A stretch of DNA of 64,000 nucleotides from Branchiostoma floridae. Its lineage: Eukaryota > Chordata > Leptocardii > Amphioxiformes > Branchiostomatidae. Below the pieces are notes generated by a model. That model saw only the letters and a list, made by a program, of their open reading frames with translations, was not told where the DNA came from and ran no database searches. Where the stretch lies: NCBI RefSeq assembly GCF_000003815.2, contig NC_049979.1, positions 21,408,518 to 21,472,517 of the forward strand. Direction: 5' to 3'. Every line of letters begins with the position of its first letter. Position 1 is the first letter of the stretch. Below, piece after piece: positions 45,191-57,335 of this stretch. Position numbers and translations under genes: made by a program.

Positions 45191-45779
45191 TTAGAAAATA
45201 AGCATTTTACAGGGGTATGTGGTCGTCGAAGTCTTATTATGTCCTTAGGTAACTCCACGGATGCCCTTTGTTCAGAGGTGGGAATAAAGAATTGAACTGC
45301 TATAAGTCTAAACATGTCTTTAAACACGGCAGCGAACGTTGCATATATCTATTCATTTATTTCTGTATTCTTTAACCAGAGTAACTCTCTCAATTGCTAC
45401 GCACTGCTTTCTAGGGAAGCACTGGATACACGTACACACAGAGTTTGCAGCCAAAACATTCATGTCAAAGACAAGTCCATCATACAAATCAACATCATAC
45501 CAATTCCCATAGTCGTTATCCGTGCCAAGTCGTAAATCGTTACAATCTTGTCGCTTATTTGAATGTTGCAGGAAAGTAAACCCGTGTGTCCTTGTCCGTT
45601 GCCACAGACATAAGCCTAGCTATGTATCACTTTAATTCCTCAGTTGCAAATCGTCACCCGACTATCAAATCCAAACATTTATGGAACCTATGGGAAAACA
45701 ACATTTTGCGCATTCGTGCATCATTTACAATATCCATTAAGCTCTTGGCTCACCCAGTCAGTTATACTCCATACAGTTG
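45191..45779. other. Unassigned stretch
   Basis: Short plus frames at 45314-45535 and 45586-45780 show no domain. Nothing else was seen. Confidence 0.4.
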
Positions 45780-45890
45780 AGATTTGTTTGTTAGTTCAGG
45801 CCCTTGTGAATAAGAACTAATAGGAACCAGAAGCTTAGCTGTGAGTGTGTAGGCTTCTTTCAGTTGAGCTACAGGGACATCCCCTAGGTG
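45780..45890 (-). mobile_element. tRNA-related SINE head
   Basis: On the minus strand GATGTCCCTGTAGCTCAACTG fits a tRNA 5' half with A box, followed about 45 nt later by a decayed B box (CTGGTTCCTATTAG). The same head occurs at 57848-58084, also on the minus strand. Confidence 0.55.
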
Positions 45891-46832
45891 TACATAGAAG
45901 AGTAGCAATTTCGACAGCTCACACCACATACAACATCCCGTACACCTCACCGCCCCAGTAACTTCCCGGTCGAATGTGAGTCGAAGTGAGAGTTGGCGAA
46001 TCTGTACATTTAAATGGGAAGTTAATGGGAACCAATTATTTTCGATTTTGAAGACAGAGACGTGTTAATTGAAAACCTGTTCCTCCTCGGGTATTGTGCA
46101 TAATGCCAATAAAATCCCGACCCCATCCAAGAGTGGTGTCTTTTAGGTAGAAGATTTTGTCAATGAGAATCGAGCAAATCTGTGAGAATTTAGGGTATCG
46201 AAAATACACAGTATGCATAGGACGAGCTCTTAAACACGCGCGATGGTTTCTGGTATTAGGATTATATCAATCTAACTTATTTTTTGTATCTGAAGAACAC
46301 ATTTTATTGAAGCCCTTGTTAGGTCATTGTCTTACGCCTGTTTGTCAACTATAGCATGGAATCAAATCTTGTAAATATACTTGCTTTGTGCATATTGTGG
46401 CACTGCTTGTTGATTTAGGATAACTTCGCAATTTCGGGTTAAGGGTTATCCTTTCAAGTAATGGTAGGTACGTTCTACTTGATAATCCAATTTCTCCTCT
46501 TCATAACTTGCAGAGATGACACCTAGCTGATTTGATTATGGTTCGTGGAAAATTAGGTCCCATGGGGACGATTATATCCTGTATCGTGTATCCTGAGGCT
46601 TATCAGTACTAGTCGGAAAGATTTGTTGTTCGCGCTCGCTTCGTAGGAACTTCTTACCAACTGCGTTTGTTCACTGTTATCTCCTAATGGAATATTTCCG
46701 TTTCTCGATGCACTAGCCACTTCCGGCCCCGGATAGATATAACGTCACGCATCTATTGAAATAGTGTCAGAAGTACTGACAGTATAACCGCTTAGGCATT
46801 AGGACTGCTAAAACATTGTTATTTTGTGATAA
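45891..46832. other. Unassigned stretch
   Basis: Nothing supportable was seen beyond short frames on both strands. Confidence 0.4.
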
Positions 46833-47027
46833 GGTCACATTTCCAAACCGGGGCCTGTCGGGATGTTGCGTTTACGGAAACGAAAAACAGAAGTGTAAAT
46901 CGCGGAATATTACACAAATAATCCTCATGACGAATTTTATTACTCCATGCGTGTTTTGTTGTATTTTTTATTGAACGCGTTTCGTTCTCGAAAGCTACTC
47001 GACCGGGTCCTGGTTCGGAAATAAGGT
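46833..47027 (-). mobile_element. Foldback MITE, family F1, copy 6
   Basis: GGTCACATTTCCAAACCGGG at the left and CGACCGGGTCCTGGTTCGGA then AATAAGG at the right. The core has AAACGAAAAACAG and TTCGTTCTCGAAAGCT. Confidence 0.78.
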
Positions 47028-47715
47028 ATTAAGACTTTAGTAGCGGCATAGATTGCCAGGAAATGTCCGAATCATATCAATGGATTCCAGATGCTCCATT
47101 TTCTGGAGGAAAATTATATACATCTCGACTCACCGGAGAAATGAATCCCTTCAAACTGTGGAACGGTGCGATGCCACATGCATCACCCGGGAATTATCGA
47201 CTTCAATTGTACAAGACGGCTTAGTGGGCGTCCAAAACGACACCAGGCATTTACGCCCGCCGAATCGACGAGATAGGGCTTCCTTTACAACGCTTTTTCT
47301 TTATCATGACAGTCAGTGCGGCGCCGTCTTGGCCTAGCTGGAAAGCACAAAGAAGTGAAATGGATTGCTATCTTTGTGCCACATCTTGACAAATGTGACC
47401 CCAAAATCTTCAATGAAAAATTCACAACACTGTGCTCTGTGATCTATAATCATCTTTGGGGCATGCTTACATCTCGGCAAATTCTAAAGGTCGGTATGAC
47501 ACAGAAAGATAAAGAGGAAAAAACGACGAGGATTTGCTGTCTTTTCTGTGGCTCTAACGATCAAAGACATCGAAAACCATACTCTTACAATCTTACAGAA
47601 TGCTGTTATACCGTTCACCTCGAGAGAGCGTTATACCGTTCACTTCAAGAGATGGCACTTGGGGGACCGAGGCGTTGATTAGCACAGTAAAATTGACGAT
47701 GGAGAGATTGGCACT
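47028..47715. other. Unassigned stretch
   Basis: A 120-codon plus frame at 47316-47678 begins near GGCGCCGTCTTGGCC and shows no domain. It lies on the strand opposite to the candidate gene below. Confidence 0.35.
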
Positions 47716-47819
47716 CTACGTAGCTCCATTTGTTAGCTGCCTCCTTGTCATCCAATTGAACTTTGTCTGACAGCGCCCTGGTAGAAGGCGCCACTCTTCT
47801 GAGTGAAGTATCGCCGAGA
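47716..47819 (-). CDS. Candidate gene X, putative last exon
   Basis: On the minus strand an acceptor (CAATATGTGGGCAG) ends at 47820. Continuing the frame of the exon at 47902-48044 gives VSAILHSEEWRLLPGRC, then QTKFNWMTRRQLTNG, and stops at 47716-47718. The implied intron is 82 bp, a plausible short intron. A rival frame through the same DNA (SLRRVAPSTRALSDKVQLD) is equally protein-like, so the phase here is uncertain. Total predicted product would be 94 residues. No domain is recognised. Confidence 0.25.
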
Positions 47820-47901
47820 CTGCCCACATATTGAATGAAGCACACCCACGGACGGGGGCTTGGGTGGTGATTATGGACGCTTACTGCTGATTAGGTCTCA
47901 C

Positions 47902-48044
47902 CTTTGGCAGCTTCATGTATTTCAGTCAGCTTGCCTACGGGGTTATATTGTTCTCCAAACCCCACTGGAAAACGAACCATTTCAGTCAGCCGGACCCGGT
48001 CAGCAGTGGGGTCACTGATGCCGTACCTCGGAAGAAAATGCCAG
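47902..48044 (-). CDS. Candidate gene X, middle exon
   Basis: This 143-nt open segment encodes WHFLPRYGISDPTADRVRL, then TEMVRFPVGFGEQYNPVG and KLTEIHEAAK, and ends at a consensus donor (AAAG|GTGAGA). The acceptor TTTATAG at 48045-48046 makes the phase fit exon 1. A stronger alternative acceptor (TTCACCGCAG, ending at 48080) would extend the open frame upstream but break the phase with exon 1. Composition is convincingly coding: GC-rich relative to flanks, no stop, alternating hydrophobic pattern. The protein family is not recognised. Confidence 0.38.
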
Positions 48045-50753
48045 CTATAAATTCTTACTACCGCCATAAGTCTTCCCAACTGCGGTGAATGTTTCCACTT
48101 ATCATTGACTGTAGCGCTGTGTGGTGTCGCAGTCAGGTTGTATTTTACCCGCAGCAGTCCCTGAGTGCAGCAAGTTCACCCAGAGGATGCGACACATCTT
48201 AAACGGAAAACTGCATTATAGAAGGCGGAACCCTTCTAAACTTCTGCGGGTGGAACGCCGCGCCAACGGCCGCGGCTCAGAATACTATATAAATCCTAAA
48301 CCTTCCTGCCAGAAGGGTAACCTCTCATTTTGACACTGACCGTCTTGATGGGCAGACGTACAAGTGATGTGCTCCCGCGGTAAACAAGCCGCCGCCAATG
48401 TCAGGCGTTTTGGGTTACAGCTCTAGATTGGCAACAACAAATCGTAACACAATAAATACACACTGCAACTGTAGTACAGTACTTGTACCGCAGCGGTTTA
48501 TGCCTACTCACGTCCAATACTGACCAGTTACATGTACCTGTAGTCCATACAACTGTAGCAGTGTGTGTGCGGTCCTATATGTCACTAGTGCACGTAAGTA
48601 CGTGACTCAGAGTTACAGTAACTAAGGATATAAATTTCTGACTCGTGCCCTTCAGTTAACGTTACATACAGTCCGTAGCGTTACATACAGTACATTTCAC
48701 TGTGTACAAGCCGAACTCCCTCTCCGTCGTATTTATAACTATATCACAGGACAAGAAAACAAACTATCGTTTGTTGCAGATCACACAATTTTATCCTTGG
48801 ATGTAACGTTACGTAACTTGCCTCAGACTTGTTGAACGAGAGACTTGCCCCTTAGTGTAGAAAATACAAGTGTTGACATGTTTTTTGGTCCGACATGAAA
48901 TCGCAAACATGATCAGTAGTGACTCCCAGTCAACAGTGGCAAGGTCAGGAAAGAGCAAAAAACATCGACATCGGGCAAAAACAGAGAACTCGGCGTCATA
49001 GACACAATAAGGAACAAGGACACTGTGTGTATGGCGTACCCTAGTCATTTCATATTTCTTCATCGGGTTCTAAATCCTATCCATGGGAAGAAAATGTCGA
49101 ATTAGAGTAGAGTAATGGCCGTGGGGAGGGGAGGTAAACGGTATTCGAATTTGTTATGGTAAGGATTCACACGGAGCACTGACTTCGGTATATCGGGAAC
49201 AAACCAGAAAGTTAGGACTATTTGTCGACTAGTTTCACATGAATCGGGCTCACATAGAATCAATATAACGTACCCTAATGCTGCTGAAGTCAACTACAGT
49301 GTATTTTGCTGTCGAGTACCGCCACATGCAGCAGCAGAGATCGGTAACATAATCCCCCGGTTATGTCGCACACTTGTACCGATATATGACACCTAAATGG
49401 ACACACGACAACAAAACCGGGAAGGGGTGGGCCGAAGAACATACTTGGTGAAATGCAAATTTATAACAGATATGATTCGTAGAGGTTACGGCTTTTACGA
49501 TGTAATTAATTTGATGAACAGTTTCTTTTTAACAGAACAGTTTTGACAAACTAATAGGGTTTTCATGACAATGCTGGTATTGGCTATTTAGTGACACAAA
49601 GATGGCAATGCACCTCTAACGTTGAGTATTTTATTATTATTGTACATCATTTGATAAAATAGGAAAGCATTCCCCACTGACAACTATTTAATCAAAACTT
49701 AAACATTTCAAATTGTTAGATTGACAGAATACACATTTCCACATCAAAGTACAACAGAATGTTCTAAGAGACATTGATCTCGTTTTACTTTCAGTATGAC
49801 ATTACAACATAAACTAACAAGCTCATTACAACATGTAATGTCCCCTACAAGTGTAAAACCATTTTGACTTCATCATGAAGAAAATATGATATGATACACT
49901 GCACCTAAAAGACCCAAACATGGCTCATTTTGTACATTATGTTCAGATTGTAAGGCGTGGACAACTACATACTGGCATATTATAGATCCAACAGGCTTCA
50001 ACACATCTGGTTACTGGTCCTGATGACTCTATTTTTCTTGATTGTAACTGTCCATAATTCGATATAAAAATGGTGTGTTATACAAAGTACTGTGCCTGAG
50101 AGAAGGCAGTCTGTGCAAGCAAGGAGGTGGTCTAGGCTGATTGAAGTTGTACTTGTCCCCAGAATGTTCTGATGGACCTGTCAGCAATATGTTTCTGTGA
50201 CACTCAGGTCCGACTGTAGTCTTGAAGTTAACAGTTTAGGGAAAGTAAACAGCAACTACAGTTCACTCGGATACAGATACAGCCACCATCCACACTTTAG
50301 CAATTTAGCTTAGAATTACCTCAATCGCCGATGATTACACGCAATCCAAAAGTCAGCAACGTTTAGCAAAATCCGAGTACGTTGTGAACTCGCCTAACTT
50401 TGAGTGAAATCGGTTGATTGTCACTATGATGTGTTATTTCGACACAATGCAGAGACTGATAATTGAAGTGCCGTAGACTTCTCTACCAGCATGCATATAG
50501 ATTCCCCTACAAAGTTGCCGTCAGCTGTTGCAAGGACGTGCATTGTGACCCTTGCACCTTCACCCCATGTGTCATGTGATATATCATATCCACACACTGC
50601 AGTCATAGCGTTTTTAGTCATAGCTAGACCTAACGCTAAGCCGTTACTTTACCTATGTGTTGGTATTCACAACTAATGCTACGAGCGTATACTGTCAAAC
50701 CTAGAGCACCTTTGATTACAAACACGGCTTACTAAACAAACGGAAAAACTTAC
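48045..50753. other. Putative intron of gene X, otherwise unassigned
   Basis: No further exon was supported. 49500-50300 is AT-rich and featureless. Short minus frames at 48809-49063 and 49102-49293 lack splice context. Confidence 0.3.
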
Positions 50754-50791
50754 CGATGCGTTTCTGGTCTCCGTGGTCTGCCGCTGGACAT
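50754..50791 (-). CDS. Candidate gene X, first coding exon
   Basis: On the minus strand an ATG (50791-50789) opens MSSGRPRRPETH and reaches a perfect donor (ATCG|GTAAGTTTTT) after 38 nt. A perfect TATA box lies about 80 bp upstream, so a transcription start near 50840 would give a short leader. Length and phase (38 nt, two bases left over) fit the exon at 47902-48044. Short, so chance is possible; the coincidence of TATA, ATG and donor is the argument. Confidence 0.33.
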
Positions 50792-50863
50792 TTGTCAGGT
50801 TGCCCCTATATCATCTTTGGGGCCCCCGAGGAAAGTGCCCGTCTGATCTTTTTCAGATCTCAT

Positions 50864-50872
50864 CCTTTTATA
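50864..50872 (-). promoter_or_regulatory. TATA box candidate
   Basis: TATAAAAGG on the minus strand, a consensus match, about 72 bp upstream of the ATG of the candidate first exon. Confidence 0.4.
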
Positions 50873-51354
50873 ATGACCCATGGCGAGTACGACTCAATGT
50901 ATATCGTATACTTATCTACTCCATATAGTCTACTGTAATACCAGGTGCATGTATGACATGGGGATATTAGTCCTTTATTTAGCACTGATCATAATGATTT
51001 CACCATAAGATAGTCCCGCAAAGTGCAGGATATGTGAAATGTATCAGTCAAGGAGTATGATAACGGACTTGCGGGAGCGCATTTGCCGTGCGTCCGCCTC
51101 TCACGGCGTCCCGAGCACAACTGAGCGGACCCGGAAGCGGCGCGCTCTTTTACGCTGTACTATGTTCTATAGAATATATAGTCCAGCTTTCCGTTTAATG
51201 CCGGGCACTAACCCGTGCCTTTCAATGACGGTGAAGATCTCATTTTCACCTCCGTGTACAGAGGTGTGGTTTTTCCGTGTCAATCTGCCTGTCAAGTTAT
51301 CTATTTTTTTCACATTTTTTTTCCATTTGCTCTATATAGGCACGTCTCAAGACA
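50873..51354. other. Unassigned; GC-rich patch with ETS-like site
   Basis: 51060-51160 is CpG-rich and contains ACCCGGAAGCGG (ETS-type core). A 109-codon plus frame over it becomes low-complexity Phe/Leu at its end and is not called. Confidence 0.35.
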
Positions 51355-51620
51355 TTGACAGGAAATGAGGGGCTGAAGGTCAGACTGCAGAAGAGTCAGG
51401 AAGTGAGGTTCAATGTTGGTAGAATTATTCGTTTGTCAACCTCATCTGGTTCCAGGTTATAGGGCTTGATGAAAGAGACAAATTCTCTGACAGGTGATGT
51501 TTGTGATTTTGCAGCTGTATGTTTTCCATGCTAGTTCCGTTCAACGTGGAGTGACATGAAGTAGCAGATGCAATGTCAAACAAAATGGTTTTGCATGATT
51601 AATGAACAGCAATAAATACA
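51355..51620 (+). repeat. Dispersed repeat family D, copy C
   Basis: Contains GGAAATGAGGGG, AGTCAGGAAGTGAGGTT, GGAGTGACATGAAGTAGC (also in copy A) and ends GCATGATTAATGAAC. More diverged at its centre. Confidence 0.5.
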
Positions 51621-52088
51621 TATAAGAAAACCATATTTTACTGAGAAATAAGATCTTCAAACTATTTCCACTTTGTTATTTATATCTAAATATCTAACTG
51701 ATTCTAACACAACGTAGAAAGGATCATAACAAAATCAATTCAGTTGATCTTGCACAGGAGCAGTAGAGTCGTTGATTTCCTGGCATTGTTGGGTGGTGAG
51801 AGGAAGCAATGTCTTCATTTTACTCTCGTATTCTGCGAGAGGTGGCACACGTAATTGGCCGTCATAGCTCGACACGAGACATAAAAAGAAATACCCGGCA
51901 ATGAAAGGCTCTATCACTAGACAGGAAAGATGGTATTTTCGAACATCAAACGAGCAAGTTCACAAGCCTGTGCATGGCAGAATCGATTGCCACCAAGCAG
52001 CTGGAGTCCTTAATCATGCATCGGAATGTACCTTACGCAGCATGTCGTTTTAAACACTTAAACCAAGAATTCTAGATTCAGTCCAGCA
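51621..52088. other. Unassigned stretch up to gap
   Basis: A 60-codon minus frame (51735-51917) has no domain. Nothing else was seen. Confidence 0.4.
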
Positions 52089-52219
52089 NNNNNNNNNNNN
52101 NNNNNNNNNNNNNNNNNNNNNNNNNNNNNNNNNNNNNNNNNNNNNNNNNNNNNNNNNNNNNNNNNNNNNNNNNNNNNNNNNNNNNNNNNNNNNNNNNNNN
52201 NNNNNNNNNNNNNNNNNNN
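52089..52219. other. Assembly gap (131 N)
   Basis: 131 unknown bases. Flanking sequence is not obviously repetitive. Confidence 0.99.
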
Positions 52220-53377
52220 GCAATCAGGAGTTAGCCTTTATTTCCTCGTCCAGTAGCTGTTTCATTTCTGCAAAGATTACCTCTCGTTAAGTAAGGCATT
52301 AACCTAGATTGCATCACTGGGACCATCTGTTGTTTTTCCTACCGCATTTACAAAGAGCGCTATGTAACCTACATATAACTTGCTGGGAATACGCAAGCGA
52401 ACACCTTAATCATGCAAAGCGGCTCTTTATGGCCGTGTGCTTGCATATTCTAGCTCTAGAATTCATGATAGACGTGTAGATATACATCGGGATCAGTGTT
52501 AGAATTAGAACGAAAGCAAACTAAGTCTAAAGGAAAACCTGATAATTCTGTGTGTCCCAAGTTACTGCTTTTGCAAGTTTTATGTCACTTCTACTCGTAT
52601 TTTCTGTGTGAATGCCTCACTCAGCTTGGTATTATTTTGTTCCGGCACAAATCATTGATTTTTTGTTCAGCGCCAATGCGACATCAGGATTGTATTTGTG
52701 GATTGGAGTTGTGTTGAATAGCTTGGGTCGGGATAAATGGGCTCACATCAGTAAGTCTTGATTATCATGGCGTCCTCGTAATGTCAATCTGTCTCAAACC
52801 TGTCAAGACGTATAGCCTTCCAGGGGAAAGGTGAGGAAAAATAGGGCGGATTCTGTAGCCGGATCAACCGCATGTGCAAGTTGACCCTCGGAGCTTAATC
52901 TGGAAATGCAGTATTTTTCTCATCGAATTTGTCATGCTTTTATTTCATAATCAAACTTATATCAGCTTGTTCGTTGGTTCGGAACATAACATGGCAAAGC
53001 AGTCAAACGTTATTGATCAATTTCCGTGTCCACTGTCAATTAAAGTCTAGGTAATGTTGTTATTAGAGTGCACGGGGGAGAGGTCGGCGGACCATAGGAA
53101 CTTTATGATGAACTTCGATGCTCTGTCAACCTCCCATCGCTCTTTATTTATCGGAGGTTTGACATTAAAATGTGATTCCTATCGTGCGCGGCTTGGTGAA
53201 GAATATAACGACCCGCTGAATAATTTCCAATATCGGTTTGGTACGACAGGCTTTAGCTGTACGCATCACCGGACAATGGCAAGCACGACTTGCAAAGAAA
53301 GAGGAACAAATCCCATGAATACACAAAACTGTTTCAAAACTTTGAAGGGAACACTTTTCTTGGGGCCTGCACAAAAT
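52220..53377. other. Unassigned stretch
   Basis: Frames at 52496-52717 and the start of 53054-53437 (plus) are not supportable. The latter overlaps LINE debris on the opposite strand. Confidence 0.4.
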
Positions 53378-53502
53378 ATTAAATGTAAAACAGCGTTGGT
53401 CCGAGAACGGAACCTTGCGGTACTCATTACAGGCTAATGGGGCCATTTGGAACCTGCACCTTGAATAACCACACGCTGGCGTCTGTCGGACGCATAATTT
53501 CT
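53378..53502 (-). pseudogene. LINE reverse-transcriptase fragment (frameshifted)
   Basis: On the minus strand one frame reads SDRRQRVVIQGAGSKW and, one frame over, VPQGSVLGPTLF follows (about 53393-53424). These are consecutive hallmarks of LINE-type (CR1/L2-like) reverse transcriptase: the basic RQRVV strand and the VPQGS-V-LGP block just before the catalytic region. At least one frameshift and stops separate or interrupt them, and no YxDD motif follows, so this is a decayed fragment. The RT blocks are seen directly; the clade is inference. Confidence 0.65.
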
Positions 53503-55189
53503 TCAATGTTATGCAACTTTTTATTACCATATTGAATATATTGTATATCATGCAGAAAAATAGGGGCAAAATATAACGAAAACGTTAGTACAGTTGGGCA
53601 AAACGTAGTCTCTCTGTTTTTCTTGCATATATCACGACAATTAGCCAGAATAGTTCACATGTCAAACATATCAAAATATCCATAATGCATTGATGAAGAT
53701 ATGTATGTACTAGAAAGGCCGACATTTGCTTGGGTGCAAATACAGCATATTTCAGCCATACCCATTCCCACGCAACATTGGACTGTTCCAAGTCACCCCT
53801 GCGCAAAAATGCAATATTTTAACTGTAAGTTATCCCCAAAAGAGAACTAATATTGTGAATTGATTCCAGGTCAAAACAGAGCTTGCCCAATATGCCCCGG
53901 GCCCATATGGAAGAATATAATCTTCCACAGGAGCGCCTATGCATAACTGATTGGTTTTTAGAATTGCGGCAGCTCCTATTTTTCCGAGAGTGAAAAAAAA
54001 CGCATCTTCCATTAAGATTTTCATCATGAAATTACATGACGCCATTCAACAATTTCCACTTCGATAACTACTAGTAGGTCTAAATACCGTAATAATCTCC
54101 TTGTGATGTGGGTACATTTATCATTGCAGTGAACCTTTTTTAAGCAAGTAGCTATAGGGCATACATTTTGATAATTGTCAAGCAGGTGCAGGTACTGTGT
54201 AGTAGGAGTGTTTTTTTTTTTTTCAAGCTAAAAACTTCAATCTTCTTCTTGTTTTGTATGAGCCATTATAAACGGAGACGTCTCGAATTTTTACAAGAAT
54301 TTTACCACTCTGTCGCTTCATTTCTTTTCTGAAAAATCCCAGGACCAACAAGTTAATTTGATTTGGCTTTATCTGTATAACGTTATTTCATTTTCCTTCG
54401 AATTCTTTGTTAAGTATATGCCCCTGCATACCACTGTTAAATTGTTTTACTTTGTATGCAATCCGCTGAGCCATCGGACGTAATCTTGTCTGAGTGTTAT
54501 AATTTCCTGCTCGTAGCGTGCGAGACCTGGAGGATAGGTGTTTCTACTTTGTTCGTGGGTTTCTTTTCGGAGGTCAGTGGTGATACTCTGGTACTGAGAG
54601 TGTTTTATTGGGCTCAAACTCTGGCAGTTTAAAGTTACTTACAATTTTAATGTACAAAGTTTACGTCAAAAAAGAACAACAACAATACTAGAACTTAGAA
54701 GTACCTACATTTGTTCGGGAAAAATACATCCATTCTCGCCACTGTCAAACTTACGTATCAAAACTAAACGCAAGCCGTCCAATTTTCCCTGTCCAAATCT
54801 GCCGAAAATGATTGATAGTGCCATGCGGAATGTTGGTAAAGTCATCGCCACTAACGTTCAATGCACGCGTACCGTCCGCTACCGCTCAAATGACCCTGTC
54901 TGAACTCCAAATCCTCGCAAACTACAATTTCAAACCGGGCACAGGGCACCATATGGCAACTGTAAGGCTGTAATGTGCATCTGTTTGTGTATATACGGGA
55001 TTGCAAGGCCCCGCTTATGAATATTAACTAGCATTCGCCTTTCTCGTCGCTGATTGGCTGGCGTCCATAAAGTAATTAACTCTCGCTCTCCCCAGACCGC
55101 TGGCACCTGGCACGTGTGGGCTCTGGGGTCACTGGAGTTCACGGGAGAAGACCGAAAGAAAACCAATTTCCCCTCAGAAAAGTGCAGAA
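53503..55189. other. Unassigned stretch
   Basis: Frames at 53585-53806 and 53830-54045 (minus) and 54930-55166 (minus) have no domain. A poly(T) run lies near 54212. Confidence 0.4.
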
Positions 55190-55560
55190 ATTAATAATTT
55201 GAAATTGGTTTATACCAAAAATTTTACTTGGATCATTTTACCAACTATCTAATGCCTATCTACACCAAATCTAAGGTCATTCCATTGTAATTCAAGGGAA
55301 CAGGGGGCCACAATATACAGTTTTGGTCAAAACATGACCTTTAAACTTCAATAAAATCATTTTAGAGGCAGATATGAATAAAATCAGAAAAACACACCTT
55401 GGTATTGACCCACTCTACCTTTGTGCTAAATTTCAGGTCATTCGGTCACGGAACGACGGAGATGAATCGCTTTGAAGATTTGACAGGAGAAAGAAAGAAA
55501 GAAAGAAACATTACGAATACAATATATTTCACCATACCATATATGGTATGGCTGAAATAT
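55190..55560. repeat. Interspersed repeat ending in (GAAA)n and a palindrome
   Basis: The segment ends with AGAAAGAAAGAAAGAAA and then a near-perfect palindrome at 55524-55560 (ATATTTCACCATACCAT facing ATGGTATGGCTGAAATAT). A microsatellite-like tail next to a short hairpin suggests a LINE or SINE 3' end. Assignment is from general structure only. Confidence 0.45.
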
Positions 55561-56934
55561 AAAAATGATCACTGCAAACTAAGTAGCAAGAAAATATTAA
55601 TGGATTCCATTCGGAACGTTCGGTTATCTAGTCGCAAAAATGTCCAGTCGCTTGAGGGCCAAGTGTCATTACGCATGCTTTAGATTTAGATTGCTTTAGA
55701 TTTCATGCCGTTGAATCGACATGAATTTTAAAAGTATGTCAACATGCTTTAATATTACTTTAAGATCGCTTCAGGATTGCTTTAGATTCCATGCCGTTGA
55801 GTCGGCATTCAGGAAATAATTGTCTCCGGCCAGGGCAGACGCGACTGGGACTGTGATGCCAGAGCTGCGTCCCCAGGCTCGGATATCTGTCATCCTGACA
55901 ACGTTGCCGTTCCGTGTGGAGTTTTCAATTTCCTGAAACACGGCGCGAGGAGGGCACGGCAAACTTTATTGTTGTACTTAAAGCTGTGTGATGATTGACA
56001 GTGTGTTTACGGTGTTGTGTAATGGGGGGAGGAGTTCTGGTAGAAGAGTAAGAAGAACTTCATTGAGTGACTATAGCAATAGGTACATTTGAAACTTAGA
56101 GAGGAAACTAAGGTAAGGAACTCCGCTTTTATCTTATTCTTTATAAGGTGCTAATATCTTCTCCATGAACAACAGAAAACAATCTTATTATATATGCAAG
56201 TATTCATATAGCTCGCAAACATAATGATAACAGTCTGTTGCGTTAAGAATGTAGAACATTACTACAGAAGATATATCAAGTATATAACATTCATGTATAC
56301 GTGAGACCCTTACAGTGAATGAGGGAGAATGCACGCCTAAAGGCTAAATTGTATAATACATTCCGAGGGAGAGTACTCACACATCCTTGGTATCAAATGA
56401 TGTTGTACAGTGTTTGTAACTTCGTGTAGTTGAGCTAAATAACAATACAGCAATTTCGGTACATTACTCTGCATTTGGTATCCTTGTAATAGGAAAATGT
56501 CTCCTACTTAGCGTTAGCCGTAATTGGGTTACCTCAAGCAACCCCCTGGTATTCAATACACTGATGGTAACAAAATACACTTAAATTACATCTAACTATG
56601 CTATGTTATTAGGCACATATTGGAGTTATAGCCCCTGTTACCGAGGATACATGGTGCTTTACGCTATGAACGCCTGCTACCTCAATAGTGAATTAATTTG
56701 ATATTCAATAAACTTCGACACCCGTATCGTAGGGATTACAAAGATAATAGCAGGATAAATTACCATATGTGTAAATCATAAAGATGAGTTATTTGCGATT
56801 TTGATTTCCCTGGTGAGACGGTTGTACTAATTAGCTGCCTATTTGAACAATGCAAACGTAAACACCATTCATTGTGCAATATCACCATGGGATGCCGCAC
56901 GTATAACTTGTCATCTCGACTCCTTGAACGGAGC
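55561..56934. other. Unassigned; one weak exon candidate
   Basis: On the minus strand about 55780-55935 opens after GTGTTTCAG as EIENSTRNGNVVRMTDIRAW and on, protein-like and GC-rich. No donor was found, so it is noted but not called. The word TTTAGATT.CATGCCGTTGA is duplicated at about 55700 and 55784. Confidence 0.35.
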
Positions 56935-57335
56935 TACTGTTTTCGGTAAGGCTGTCTGTCTGCCCATATTTCCATAACAATTTTGATAAGTGTCTACGTT
57001 TTTTACCGCAGATGGAAAGGAAGTGTGAGAGACAATGGTCAGAGTTGAGGTGTGAGAGGAATCAAGCGGAGTTTCAGAGTTGGCAGAATTTGTAATTGAT
57101 CAGCCATTTGTGATAACTGACAGACATTTGAGGTCATAGGGTCAACGAGACAGTCTGGTAATAGCCGGGGTGGCATTTTTTGGTCTGGCTGTTTGTCTGT
57201 TTGGCAGTTTGTTTGTGTTTTCGAAATGAAAGAGTTTCCTTACGATACTTAAATTTCACCATAGACTGCAAATCATCTTTATCCTGATCAAATTTCAAGT
57301 TGTATGATTAATGAACTACAATTAAACAAGGCGTA
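56935..57335 (+). repeat. Dispersed repeat family D, copy D
   Basis: Starts TACTGTTTTCGGTAAGG, contains GGAAGTGTGAGAGAC, TGACAGACATTTGAGGTCAT and ends GATTAATGAACTACAATTAA. It shares both ends with copy A. Confidence 0.62.

Noticed and set aside
47316-47678. 120-codon plus frame
   Set aside because: No domain or Kozak context; not supported over the opposite-strand candidate.
53054-53437. 127-codon plus frame
   Set aside because: Lies opposite a clear LINE RT fragment; no domain of its own.
55780-55935. Minus-strand coding-like segment after GTGTTTCAG
   Set aside because: Acceptor plausible and peptide protein-like, but no donor or stop in a sensible place.
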